A stretch of 64,000 nt of DNA from JAWAAW01 sp964353335 (GCA_964353335.1 CAYGVI010000001.1:1-64000), one strand, 5' to 3'. Shown: positions 44,639-52,595, counted from the stretch's first letter. Notes: generated by a model from the letters alone, not told the origin. A program made the numbers and translations.

Positions 44639-46272
44639 AAACAGCTGTGAAAGCAAAGCTTGTTTCAATCCTTGTCATTCTTGTTTTGATAGCAGTCGCG
44701 GTAAACGCAGAACTTCCTGACTACTGCAAGCCAGGGCAGGCAGGCAATATTGCAGCACAGGGCGGCAATATCACCTGGCTCAGCATATGCCTGAAAACAC
44801 AGACACGCCACTGGCAGGGATATGCAGGACGCGTATATTTTGGCACAGCACCCCAGGTCCCAACTGACGTGAACGCAACAGGCGGGCTTGTTAATGGGAC
44901 AAATATCAACTTCACAACGCCCTGCGACAATCCCTCATCTGTTTCAGGATTTATCTCATTCAGCAACTCAACAGCACCGCCAATAGGGCTTGTGCCAGGC
45001 GACCTGAGCATCCTTGACGCACTTTCAGGCAACAAGTCAGACAGCGGAAGCAGGACTTTCACAACAGTGAGCACTTTTGACCTGCCAAGCGGAACAGTTA
45101 CAAATGTTCCGACAACATTCAGCTATGTCAATGAAACCCCGCAAAGCACTGTTTTCCGCGAAGGATACTTCAACCAGGGCGGAAACATTGTGTTTGTCAC
45201 TGCAATTAACTTTGACATGCAGGGCTACAACAGGAGCTATTTTGACTTTCAGGCGCTTCTTTTCGCGCCAAACAAGGCAACAATTCCCTATTACCTTTTT
45301 GCAGACATAACATTTACCTGCAATATCACCCCTCCTGTGCCTGGCGGAGGGAGCGGAGGATATCCTGGAGGGTGCATAGTTTACTGGCAGTGCGACCCTT
45401 GGGGGGCGTGCCAGAATGACGGCTACCAGTACAGGCGGTGCTTCCCGCGCATTGCGTGCCCAAACATGACAGGGCGCTTCAAGCCGCCAACAGTCCGCGA
45501 GTGCAGGAAAGAGCTTCGAGAGGAGCTTCCTGAAATAATACCTGAAAACAAGATTTTCCTGCCAGGCATCCTTGGCAACCTTTCTCTTAACCTGACACCT
45601 GACCTTGCATACATAATTGAGGAAAAAATAATGCACGGCACTTTCCAGAACAGGAATTACATTTCCATTGATGATGTGACTTACAGGGTAACAACACCAA
45701 GCGTTTACACCTCTTTTGCAAATGCACATCCTGCGCCAATGGTCTTATGGAATACAATTGCAGGAGGCTGGCAGGACCACGGCCACGCAGAGGCAAGGGC
45801 GCTTGGCTGGATTGTGATTCCCCCAGAGCCATTGCCAATACTTTATCCGCGCTCAATAGTACCTTACCAGTTCATGGTCATCCCGCCTGTCATGCAGCCA
45901 AAGGTTGTTGATATTGGAGTTGACGCATACTCAGGACCATCCAGAGTCAAGTCAACAATCGCGCCGCTTACTGTTGAAGTGCATCCGTTCCAGGTTGCCG
46001 CGGAATGGAAGATGCCAGGGGTTGTCACGCTGTATTTTGTTGTCGACAACCGCGGACAGGAAGAGAAAGACATAAATATCGAGTTTGACCTTAACCGCGG
46101 AAAGAGCACGCTTGAAGCTGAAATGCTTGGAATGCTCAGGGTTCCGGCAGACACTGTGGCGATTTATGGCCACGAATACAGGCTTGGAAATGCTGCGATG
46201 AAAGCAGACCGCGTTGAGGCAACGCTAATAACAAAACAAGGAAGCCTGAAAGCAGGATACTTGCTGAGGTGA
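44635..46272 (+). CDS. Exported multidomain protein: paralogue-3 domain, TSP1-like domain, beta domain
   Basis: 545 aa from the ATG at 44635, which overlaps the previous stop. GTG at 44629 is an alternative. After a signal peptide (about 1-22) comes a diverged copy of the small exported family (IAAQGGNITWLSI, HWQGYAGRVYF, a SGSRTF block, DFQALLFAPN...YYLFADITF). A Gly/Pro hinge leads to a thrombospondin-1-like module (YWQCDPWGACQNDGYQYRRC, then C.N..G...PPTVREC). The C-terminal 230 residues are unrecognised, with a CARDB-like beta tail. There is no membrane anchor. The fusion shows the small paralogues are a true extracellular domain family. Confidence 0.82.
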   Translation: MKTAVKAKLVSILVILVLIAVAVNAELPDYCKPGQAGNIAAQGGNITWLSICLKTQTRHWQGYAGRVYFGTAPQVPTDVNATGGLVNGTNINFTTPCDNPSSVSGFISFSNSTAPPIGLVPGDLSILDALSGNKSDSGSRTFTTVSTFDLPSGTVTNVPTTFSYVNETPQSTVFREGYFNQGGNIVFVTAINFDMQGYNRSYFDFQALLFAPNKATIPYYLFADITFTCNITPPVPGGGSGGYPGGCIVYWQCDPWGACQNDGYQYRRCFPRIACPNMTGRFKPPTVRECRKELREELPEIIPENKIFLPGILGNLSLNLTPDLAYIIEEKIMHGTFQNRNYISIDDVTYRVTTPSVYTSFANAHPAPMVLWNTIAGGWQDHGHAEARALGWIVIPPEPLPILYPRSIVPYQFMVIPPVMQPKVVDIGVDAYSGPSRVKSTIAPLTVEVHPFQVAAEWKMPGVVTLYFVVDNRGQEEKDINIEFDLNRGKSTLEAEMLGMLRVPADTVAIYGHEYRLGNAAMKADRVEATLITKQGSLKAGYLLR

Positions 46273-46278
46273 AACAAA

Positions 46279-46443
46279 ATGTACATTTTTGGGATTGATG
46301 TCCAGCTGAACATCCTGGTTTTGCTGAATCTTCTTGCAGTTTTCATTGAATTCCTGCTTGTGTGGCAAATTCTCAGGAAGATGAAGCGAAGGGCAATGCA
46401 CAGGGAAATTCAAAGGGAAATGAGCGAGGAGGGTGCAGAATGA
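46279..46443 (+). CDS. Micro membrane protein, 54 aa
   Basis: Single membrane helix (about residues 10-31) and a strongly basic, then acidic C-terminus (RKMKRRAMHREIQREM). GAGGTGA at 46266-46272, containing the stop of the previous gene, ends exactly 6 nt before the ATG. This is the optimal spacing seen elsewhere in the window, so translation is very likely. The next microprotein starts on its stop codon (ATGA). Function unknown. It could be a small subunit or stabiliser of the surface complex. Confidence 0.72.
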   Translation: MYIFGIDVQLNILVLLNLLAVFIEFLLVWQILRKMKRRAMHREIQREMSEEGAE

Positions 46444-46541
46444 TAGCGTTTGGATTGAACCTTCCAATTCCTGAAGCCATAGCAGTGCTTCACCTGCTGA
46501 TAATCATAATGCTGTTCAGGATTCTCAGAAGGATGCGATAA
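46440..46541 (+). CDS. Micro membrane protein, 33 aa
   Basis: The ATG overlaps the stop of the 54-residue gene, with GGAGGGTG just upstream. The peptide is a single membrane helix (about 10-26) ended by FRILRRMR. It resembles the N-terminal half of its neighbour: both start M.[IA]FG[IL] and carry an Arg/Lys-rich exit (QILRKMKRR versus FRILRRMR), so they are probably paralogues. It ends 2 nt before the convergent glutamate dehydrogenase gene. Confidence 0.6.
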   Translation: MIAFGLNLPIPEAIAVLHLLIIIMLFRILRRMR

Positions 46542-46543
46542 AA

Positions 46544-47764
46544 CTACCAGCCGCGCAGTTCCATTGCCTTGGCTATTCTTTCCAGCGCAAGCACATTTGC
46601 CGCAAGCCGGTAGGAAATCTTGTATTTCTGCGCTGTTGCGTGCACAGCGTCAAATGCAAGTATCATCTGGCGCTCAAGCTTTTTGTCCACTTCCTCAAGG
46701 CTCCAGTAATAGCCAGCGAGGTTCTGCACCCATTCAAAGTAGCTGACTGTGACACCGCCTGAGTTTGCGAGGATGTCAGGGATGACTATGACTTTCTTTG
46801 CCTCAAGTATCTTGTCTGCTTCAGGCGTTGTCGGACCGTTTGCCATCTCAAGGATTAATTTTGCCTTGATATTGTCAGCATTTTCTGAGGTAATCACGTT
46901 TTCCAACGCAGATGGTGCAAGTATTTCAACAGGAAGAGTCAGTATGTCATCATTAAGTATTTCCTTTGCGCCAGGGAATCCTTTTACAGAGCCTGTTGTC
47001 TCCTTGTGCTTGATGACAGCAGGAATGTCAAGCCCTTTTTCATTGTAAACTGCCCCTTTTGTGTCAGAGACAGCAACAACCTTGAACTTTTGACTGTGAA
47101 GTATTTCAGCGAGCCAGCCGCCCACATTGCCCATTCCCTGTATTGCAACAGTGTTGTGCTTGAGCTTGTTTGCTTTCATTGCTTCCCTCAGTATGAAGAA
47201 GCCGCCTTGTGAGGTTGCCTTGTCGCGGCCCAGAGAACCGCCGAGCTCCAATGGCTTTCCTGTGATTGCGCCAGGCTCCCTCTTTCCGATAATCTTCTCG
47301 TATTCGTCAAGAATCCACGCCATAATCCTGCCGTCTGTGTTTACGTCAGGGGCAGGAACATCCTTCCAGGCGCCGATGTGAGGTGCCATTGCCTTTGCCC
47401 AGCCGCGGGAAACTGCCTGAAGCTCTGCCTCTGACATTTCCTTGGGATTGCACGCAACACCGCCTTTTCCTCCGCCATAAGGAATGTCTGCGACAGCGCA
47501 CTTCAATGACATCCAAGTGGCAAGCGCCTTGACTTCATCAATGTCAACCTGAGGGTGGAACCTGATTCCGCCCTTGTAAGGACCCCTTGCAGAATTGTGC
47601 TGGACACGATAGCCCTGATACTTCTTGCCTGCTGCCTGGATTGTGAACTCGTGAATGTGCTCAGGCTTTATTATCTTCGCCAGTATTTCATCCTTGACAC
47701 CGGCAAACTCATTTGCCTGCTGAATAGTCTTCAATGCGTTTTCAAAAGGATTTGGCTTTCCCAC
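46544..47764 (-). CDS. gdhA: Glutamate dehydrogenase
   Basis: 406 aa, normal length for hexameric archaeal and bacterial GDH. It interconverts glutamate with 2-oxoglutarate plus ammonia using NAD(P). Conserved features: substrate Lys in GPYKGGIRFHP (Lys64), catalytic Lys100 in PYGGGKGG, the VPAPDVNTDGRIMAW segment, and the nucleotide-binding GMGNVGGWLAE. The start is GTG at 47764, with a TTTTTATAC box at about 47786-47796, so it is probably leaderless. Coenzyme preference cannot be read safely. It is convergent with the surface locus and probably unrelated to it. Confidence 0.96.
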   Translation of the reverse strand: MGKPNPFENALKTIQQANEFAGVKDEILAKIIKPEHIHEFTIQAAGKKYQGYRVQHNSARGPYKGGIRFHPQVDIDEVKALATWMSLKCAVADIPYGGGKGGVACNPKEMSEAELQAVSRGWAKAMAPHIGAWKDVPAPDVNTDGRIMAWILDEYEKIIGKREPGAITGKPLELGGSLGRDKATSQGGFFILREAMKANKLKHNTVAIQGMGNVGGWLAEILHSQKFKVVAVSDTKGAVYNEKGLDIPAVIKHKETTGSVKGFPGAKEILNDDILTLPVEILAPSALENVITSENADNIKAKLILEMANGPTTPEADKILEAKKVIVIPDILANSGGVTVSYFEWVQNLAGYYWSLEEVDKKLERQMILAFDAVHATAQKYKISYRLAANVLALERIAKAMELRGW

Positions 47765-47805
47765 GGCAAAGCTGTGCTTTTGGGCTGTATAAAAAGTTAT
47801 CGTTC

Positions 47806-48195
47806 TTACTTAATCAAAACCGCTTCAGGAATGCCTGAGAAATCAGTGTCACAGGTGATTATTTTTGCTTTGTTCAGGATTGCTGCTGCAAGAACACTGG
47901 CGTCTGCAACACCAAATTTGGGCTTTGATTTTCTTTGCTTCACGTAAACCTCTGCAGTCTTTTGCGCCAAACTCATCCCATAAGGGACGAACATTGCAAC
48001 AGCGCCCAATGCTGTCGCCATTTCTTCTGCAGAACGCCCGCTGCGCAGGAATTTGGTCATTACTTCTGTTGCGATAACCCCTGTAATCAGCGGAAAAGAG
48101 TCTGATTTGGCAAGAAATTCACGCACCTTTTTTCCCTTCTCAGTGCCTTCCAAATACTCTATCCACGCAGAACTGTCAATAATCAGCTTATTCAT
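47806..48195 (-). CDS. vapC: VapC-type PIN-domain toxin ribonuclease
   Basis: 129 aa PIN domain with the full acidic set: Asp7 (IIDSSAW), Glu44 (IATEVM), Asp98 (GVADAS) and Asp116/118 (TCDTDF). PIN toxins of this class cut tRNA or rRNA when released from their antitoxin. It overlaps the upstream antitoxin gene by 8 nt on the same strand, the usual VapBC order. All catalytic residues are intact. Confidence 0.92.
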   Translation of the reverse strand: MNKLIIDSSAWIEYLEGTEKGKKVREFLAKSDSFPLITGVIATEVMTKFLRSGRSAEEMATALGAVAMFVPYGMSLAQKTAEVYVKQRKSKPKFGVADASVLAAAILNKAKIITCDTDFSGIPEAVLIK

Positions 48196-48391
48196 ACCTG
48201 AAGCGGAAGCGGTCCGCCTCCTTTTTGTAGGGTTTCAGTCCCGGAAAAGCGCCAAACCAGTCCTTGCGGACCTTGCGAATATCAATAACAACATCTTCGC
48301 CAGGCAGGATGTTCTCAGTGGCGACAATATCCTTGGGTATGCGGACCATCAATGAACCGCCAATCTTCTTTGTGCGCTGGATTGTTTCCAT
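48188..48391 (-). CDS. vapB: VapB-type antitoxin, AbrB/SpoVT fold
   Basis: 67 aa. The N-terminal AbrB-like swapped-hairpin domain (KKIGGSLMVRIPKDIV...GEDVVIDI) binds DNA. The C-terminal tail (FGAFPGLKPYKKEADRFRFRYE) would wrap the toxin. GAGGT stands about 6 nt before the ATG, and TTTAAC-type repeats just upstream are the probable operator. It is likely to repress its own operon together with VapC. Confidence 0.9.
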   Translation of the reverse strand: METIQRTKKIGGSLMVRIPKDIVATENILPGEDVVIDIRKVRKDWFGAFPGLKPYKKEADRFRFRYE

Positions 48392-48392
48392 T

Positions 48393-48440
48393 GTTTAACC
48401 TCAGTTTAACAAAGTTAAATACCATGTTATATTTAAATGT
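48393..48440 (-). promoter_or_regulatory. vapBC promoter and palindromic operator
   Basis: Two GTTTAAC elements (48393-48399 and 48404-48410) and a palindrome TTTAAC-AAA-GTTAAA (48405-48419) lie between the vapB start and an AT-rich TATA region (ATTTAAATATAAC on the minus strand, about 48428-48440). The symmetrical half-sites suit an AbrB-fold repressor. Confidence 0.6.
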
Positions 48441-48510
48441 TTGCATAAGCAGGCAGCCAAAAACAACTGCACTGAAAACATTTTTATACCCCTAAGAGAA
48501 ACTCACCACT

Positions 48511-48771
48511 ATGAAGCACATTGTAATCGCAATTGTGGGCATTGTCCTTATTATTGCCCTTGCTGGCGCTGTTTTGTCGCAGGGAAAAAGGGCAGAGTGC
48601 CTTAATGCGTGCAGGGCAGATGGAGATGCCTGCGCCCAGACTGTCTACAAGGCAAATTCCGCGTGCAATGCAGAGAAAACCGCGTGTGACAGCCTGAAAA
48701 CAACTGCATTGCGCCGCTGCCAGGCAGACTATGACGCCTGCAGGTGGAACTGCGACCTTCCGCCGTTCTGA
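48511..48771 (+). CDS. Small exported Cys-rich peptide, 86 aa
   Basis: The N-terminal hydrophobic segment (4-22) is a signal peptide or anchor. The mature part is helical and carries eight Cys at regular spacing: C-x3-C-x6-C-x10-C-x6-C, then C-x6-C-x3-C. The symmetry suggests a disulfide-stapled helical hairpin. A TTTTTATACC box lies about 22-30 nt before the ATG (leaderless type). It is divergent from vapBC and followed by the prephenate dehydratase gene, which has its own TATA box. No known function. Confidence 0.75.
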   Translation: MKHIVIAIVGIVLIIALAGAVLSQGKRAECLNACRADGDACAQTVYKANSACNAEKTACDSLKTTALRRCQADYDACRWNCDLPPF

Positions 48772-48811
48772 TTCCGCAGCTTTAAAAGCAATCTTCTTTT
48801 TCCAGCGCCTG

Positions 48812-49717
48812 ATGGTTTGCAAGGAAACAAGTGTTGCATATCTTGGGCCTGAAGGCACTTATTCAGGAAAAGCTGCAAAAATAGTTGCAGCGCAGACCGG
48901 CGCCAGATTAATTCCATGCGGCTCAATCGAGGAAGTCGCAAGCACTGTCTCAGTCAACACGCAAGGCATATTCCCATACTACAGCCAGCTTGAGGGCTGG
49001 GTTTCTGAAAGCCTTTCCTTAATACACGAGAACCAGTTTCAGATTATTGATGCGCACAGGGTTCCGGTAAAGCCGTCTGTGGGCAAATATCCCGGAACAG
49101 ATGACAAAGCGCAGAAGCATGTTTATTCCCACAGAAAGGCATTGGCGCTTTGCTCAGACTGGCTTAACACGAAATATCCAGGCATCATACGCGTGCCTGT
49201 TGAAAGCACAGGAGCAGCACCTGACAGGGTATTGCAAGAACATTCAGGGCTTGCGCTTGCTGACATTGAGGCGCTTCACAGGTGCGGGCTTGATGTTGTC
49301 CACAGGGAGATAGTCACAAGCTTCACTGACTTTTATGTTGTCACGCCCGTGTACACTGATATTCCGAACCTTGGCGGCGAGTACAGGACAGCAATTGTCA
49401 TAACCCCGCGCCTTGGCGAGGCAAGCAAAACAGGGGTAATGCAGTATGTTATCAACCTTTTCGGCGTGCATGACCGCCCGATAATAAAGTCAATATCAAT
49501 GCCGCGCTCACACGATCCATTGGAACCTGATGCCCAGGTGTTTTTCTTTGAGTTTGAAGGCCACAAGAGCGACAAAGCGACAAATGCGCTTCTTGAAGCG
49601 CTTCCCACCTCAAGGCTTATTGAGGAGGTCAAGGTTCTCGGCACATATCCAAGGCTGACAATGCACAGCGGCATACTCCCGCCGGTCAAAGCAAAAATAC
49701 CAGAAGGCCTCCAATAA
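48812..49717 (+). CDS. pheA: Prephenate dehydratase-like protein with ACT domain
   Basis: 301 aa from the ATG at 48812. An in-frame start at 48731 would overlap the upstream gene, whereas a TTTAAAA box at 48781-48788 puts 24-31 nt before 48812. The N-terminal lobe starts YLGPEGTYS, as in PDT, and the C-terminal 90 residues form an ACT domain (GVMQYVINLFGVHDRPI...FFEFEGH). PDT makes phenylpyruvate from prephenate. Two signature sites are altered: the catalytic T-R-F motif reads T-D-F (SFTDFYVV), and the PIENS-like loop reads PYYSQ. Activity or substrate may therefore differ. A prephenate dehydrogenase-like gene lies at 60863. Confidence 0.8.
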   Translation: MVCKETSVAYLGPEGTYSGKAAKIVAAQTGARLIPCGSIEEVASTVSVNTQGIFPYYSQLEGWVSESLSLIHENQFQIIDAHRVPVKPSVGKYPGTDDKAQKHVYSHRKALALCSDWLNTKYPGIIRVPVESTGAAPDRVLQEHSGLALADIEALHRCGLDVVHREIVTSFTDFYVVTPVYTDIPNLGGEYRTAIVITPRLGEASKTGVMQYVINLFGVHDRPIIKSISMPRSHDPLEPDAQVFFFEFEGHKSDKATNALLEALPTSRLIEEVKVLGTYPRLTMHSGILPPVKAKIPEGLQ

Positions 49718-49719
49718 TT

Positions 49720-49857
49720 TTACCTGATCATTTCTACAAGCAAATCAAGCGCTATTAATTTCGCCTGATTATGCCTGTTGAATTTGGGAATTGCTGACTT
49801 CAGATGAAGCTCAGCCTTTTCCCAGACTTTTCCGTTATGTACGCATAATTTCTGCAT
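49720..49857 (-). CDS. Small protein of 45 aa downstream of FttA gene
   Basis: A strong GGAGGTGA lies 5 nt before the ATG at 49857. The peptide is basic and helical, opens MQKLCVHNGKVWEKAELHL and ends LIALDLLVEMIR, with no membrane span. It starts 36 nt after the stop of the aCPSF1/FttA gene on the same strand, so it is probably the last gene of that transcript, and it ends 2 nt from the convergent pheA stop. I know no family. The quality of the ribosome site is the main evidence that it is real. Confidence 0.6.
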   Translation of the reverse strand: MQKLCVHNGKVWEKAELHLKSAIPKFNRHNQAKLIALDLLVEMIR

Positions 49858-49893
49858 AGAATTCACCTCCAGTATGGAAGAAATAAAAGAATA

Positions 49894-51783
49894 TTATTTC
49901 AGCCTTATGCTCTCCAGATTCCTCGGCGCAACTGTCTCAATCCTGCCGAGCTTGTGTATGCTCGAGGCAAGGTCAAGAATCCTTGCGTTTTCGCCGTGGT
50001 TGATAATAACTTTCTTTGGCCGCGGGGTTGTCTTGAAAATAAAGTTCATCAGCTGCTTGCGGTCAGAGTGGTCTGAGATTTCAACACGGCAGACCTCCAT
50101 CTTGACAGGGACAACGCGCTGCTGGCCCTCTTCTGTGAATATGAACTCTTTTTCACCGTGCATTATCCTGTAGCCCAAGGCGCCTTCAGGCTGGTAGCAG
50201 GTGAAGACAATGCTGTTCTTGGGGTTGTCAGCGAGCTGTTTGAAATATTCCACGCTCGGACCGCCAACCATCATTCCTGAAGTTGCAAGTATGACACAGG
50301 GGCCGTGCTCCTCAAGCAATTGCTGCCTTTCCTTCTGCGAGCCAATGTGCTTGAAAATCGGGCTGAGGAACGGGTTTTCATCCTTGTGGAAGATTGCCTT
50401 GCGGATAACCCTGTTAAGATATTCCGGATACGCAGTGTGGATTGCCGTAATGTCCCAAACCATTCCATCGATGTAGACTGGAATCGGGTCAAGCTCTTTC
50501 CTGCGGACCATTTCCTCAATTATGACCATGACGTCCTGCGCCCTTCCTGAGCCAAGGACAGGCATAAGCACTTTTCCGCCGCGCTTTATTGTCTCCCTGA
50601 TTATGTTCTTGAGCAAATCATCCTGTTCCTGCGGCGAGCCCATCACATTTGTCTTTCCGCCGTAAGTCGCCTCAATTATGACTGTTTCAAGGCGGGGGAA
50701 CTGTGTGATTGCAGGCTCAAGCAAAGGAGTCCTTCCGAACTTGAGATCGCTTGTGTAGAGCAGGTTGTGCAGGCCGTTTCCGACATTAAGGTGCACCATT
50801 GCGGCGCCAAGAATGTGGCCGGAGTTGTAGAGCGTGATTCTGACATCAGGGGTTATGTCAGTGACTTCATCATAGTCAAGGGTGATTGTGTGCTTGACCA
50901 TTTCCTTGATGTGGTCTGTGTCATACAATGGGTCCCTGTTTTCAGCCTTCATCAGCTTGACATAGTCAAGAGCGAGCAATGACATCACATCCCTTGTTGG
51001 CGCAGTGCAGTACACAGGCCCCCTGTAGCCGTACTTGAACAGGTAAGGGACAAATCCAGAGTGGTCAAGGTGGGAGTGTGAGACAATAACCGCGTCAAGC
51101 TCGTTCAAATGGAATTCAGGCGCGTCAAGATACGGGTATGGCTCCTGGTCAGATGCGACGTTTATGCCGCAGTCCATCAAAACCCTTGACTCAGGCGTCT
51201 GGAGGAAAATGCAGCTTCTTCCAACCTGCCTTGCACCGCCGAGGAATGTGAGCCTTACCCACTCGTTCTTTTTCTCCCTTATCCAGCCGTCATAAATCCT
51301 GTGGCCGACCTTGTCAAGGAATTTCCTGCGGTATTCTGAATTCTGGAAAAGGACTGCGCGGATATTCTCAATAAGGACAGAGCGGATTGCAGGAGTCCTG
51401 TGGATTATCGGAACCCAGAGGACTTTCTCCCTGATTTCCCTCAGCAATGAGCCCTGCTTTCCGATTGCAAGCCCTGGCTTTTCAGCCTCGATTGTGACAA
51501 TTGAGCGCTGGGGCTCAAAGAGTATGCTTGAGATTCCTGATTCTTCAGGCAGTATCTTCTTTATCGCCTTCTCAGCTTTTTCCTGGTCTTCTGAAATGCT
51601 CGGGTCAGGGCGGAGCTCAATGCGCTTCTTGAAAGCGCTGACAGCAGCCCTTACAGCCCCCTCGTCATTCAGGAAGAACTTCTTGTCTTTTGTGTAAAGG
51701 ACTATGTTCGCGCCCTCGAAGACTGCGTCTGATATTTTGCCTTCTGGCAGCATTTTTAGGATTTCTTTTATGATATCAGCCAT
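49894..51783 (-). CDS. fttA: aCPSF1 / FttA, KH-domain beta-CASP ribonuclease and termination factor
   Basis: 629 aa, the usual size. Order: N-terminal KH-like domains (1-150; GxxG-type loop IGKQG near 107-111), metallo-beta-lactamase domain with HSHLDH (236-241), a beta-CASP insertion (about 390-530; PVLGSGRAQ, ATSGMMVGG), then the C-terminal metal site (ISDHSDRKQL) and closing HGE motif. The family is universal in archaea, cleaves RNA and terminates transcription at U-rich tracts. It is encoded 55 nt downstream of the proteasome beta gene on the same strand. Confidence 0.97.
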   Translation of the reverse strand: MADIIKEILKMLPEGKISDAVFEGANIVLYTKDKKFFLNDEGAVRAAVSAFKKRIELRPDPSISEDQEKAEKAIKKILPEESGISSILFEPQRSIVTIEAEKPGLAIGKQGSLLREIREKVLWVPIIHRTPAIRSVLIENIRAVLFQNSEYRRKFLDKVGHRIYDGWIREKKNEWVRLTFLGGARQVGRSCIFLQTPESRVLMDCGINVASDQEPYPYLDAPEFHLNELDAVIVSHSHLDHSGFVPYLFKYGYRGPVYCTAPTRDVMSLLALDYVKLMKAENRDPLYDTDHIKEMVKHTITLDYDEVTDITPDVRITLYNSGHILGAAMVHLNVGNGLHNLLYTSDLKFGRTPLLEPAITQFPRLETVIIEATYGGKTNVMGSPQEQDDLLKNIIRETIKRGGKVLMPVLGSGRAQDVMVIIEEMVRRKELDPIPVYIDGMVWDITAIHTAYPEYLNRVIRKAIFHKDENPFLSPIFKHIGSQKERQQLLEEHGPCVILATSGMMVGGPSVEYFKQLADNPKNSIVFTCYQPEGALGYRIMHGEKEFIFTEEGQQRVVPVKMEVCRVEISDHSDRKQLMNFIFKTTPRPKKVIINHGENARILDLASSIHKLGRIETVAPRNLESIRLK

Positions 51784-51838
51784 TTCCTAATTTCCCCTTG
51801 TTCTTGTTATAGCGACCCAGCAGAAAAGAAAGCGGGTC

Positions 51839-52486
51839 TTATGCCTCGAGTTTAATCTCGAGCTCCTTCTCAATCACGGTCTGCATGCCCTTATCAGTTA
51901 TGGTCACGACATCAATGCCGTTTCCGGATGCTGTGTCGCGCTGGAGGGCTGCGTTGACTGACTTGACAGCGAGCTTGACGCCCTCGTCAACAGTCAGATT
52001 CTTCTTGTACAGCGTCTCCAAAACGCCAAGGGCAAATACCATTCCTGAGCCGTCTGCGGCAAAATCCCTGATTTCCATCATGCTTCCGTCAGGGCTCAGC
52101 TCCCAACCGTGGAATCCGTCCTTGTCACGGCCTGCCATCATCAGCGAGGCAATGCTTAAAACCATGCTTGGCCTGCGGAAGGTGCTGTAAAGCATTCCCG
52201 CGACCAGGCTTGCCGCTTCCCTGACTGTTGCAGATCTGTAGACCTGGACGTCCTTGAGCTTGATTTCTGCCTTTGCCAGCTTTGTCATAAGCTGGATATC
52301 AGAGACATTTCCCGCTGTTGTTACAGCAATTAAATCAGTAATAGGGACTATCTTCAGGGCGCGCTTGTGAAGTACCATTCCGCCTCCGCTTGCCCTTCTG
52401 TCAGCCGCGAGAACAATCCCATCCTTGCACATAATGCAGATGGTTGTCGTACCGGTCTTCAATTGCAAATCTTTTGCTTCTGCCAT
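51839..52486 (-). CDS. psmB: Proteasome beta subunit
   Basis: 215 aa from the ATG at 52486; an in-frame TTG one codon upstream is less likely. A 12-residue propeptide precedes the nucleophile Thr13 (LKTG/TTTI). In mature numbering Asp17 and Lys33 are present (ADRRASGG; HKRALK), so the subunit should be active. It forms the inner rings of the 20S proteasome. The alpha subunit is not in this window. TTTATAAA at 52538-52545 is the probable TATA box, giving a leader of roughly 20-30 nt. Confidence 0.96.
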   Translation of the reverse strand: MAEAKDLQLKTGTTTICIMCKDGIVLAADRRASGGGMVLHKRALKIVPITDLIAVTTAGNVSDIQLMTKLAKAEIKLKDVQVYRSATVREAASLVAGMLYSTFRRPSMVLSIASLMMAGRDKDGFHGWELSPDGSMMEIRDFAADGSGMVFALGVLETLYKKNLTVDEGVKLAVKSVNAALQRDTASGNGIDVVTITDKGMQTVIEKELEIKLEA

Positions 52487-52549
52487 CAAAATTCACTTAT
52501 TCAGAAAATTTCTTAATATTAACTATAATGAGGGTGTTTATAAAGCTTT

Positions 52550-52595
52550 CGGAAATGTATGGCATTTCCGGAAGTCCGCCGACGATAAGTCGGCG
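52550..52595 (-). other. Two adjacent hairpins between zinc-ribbon gene and psmB promoter
   Basis: Hairpin 1: CGGAAATG (52550-52557) with CATTTCCG (52563-52570), loop of 5. Hairpin 2: CGCCGAC (52577-52583) with GTCGGCG (52589-52595), loop GATAA. They lie downstream of the zinc-ribbon gene stop and directly upstream of the psmB TATA box. They could stabilise a 3' end or bind a regulator of psmB. No U-tract follows on the minus strand. Confidence 0.5.

Noticed and set aside
48393..48419. Integration site or IS end at the TTTAAC repeats
   Set aside because: Position directly before vapB and palindromic half-sites fit an autoregulatory operator. No transposase or target duplication is seen.
48731..48811. 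Longer N-terminus for the prephenate dehydratase-like gene
   Set aside because: It would overlap the Cys-rich peptide gene, and the TATA box at 48781 would fall inside the coding region. The family motif starts soon after the ATG at 48812.
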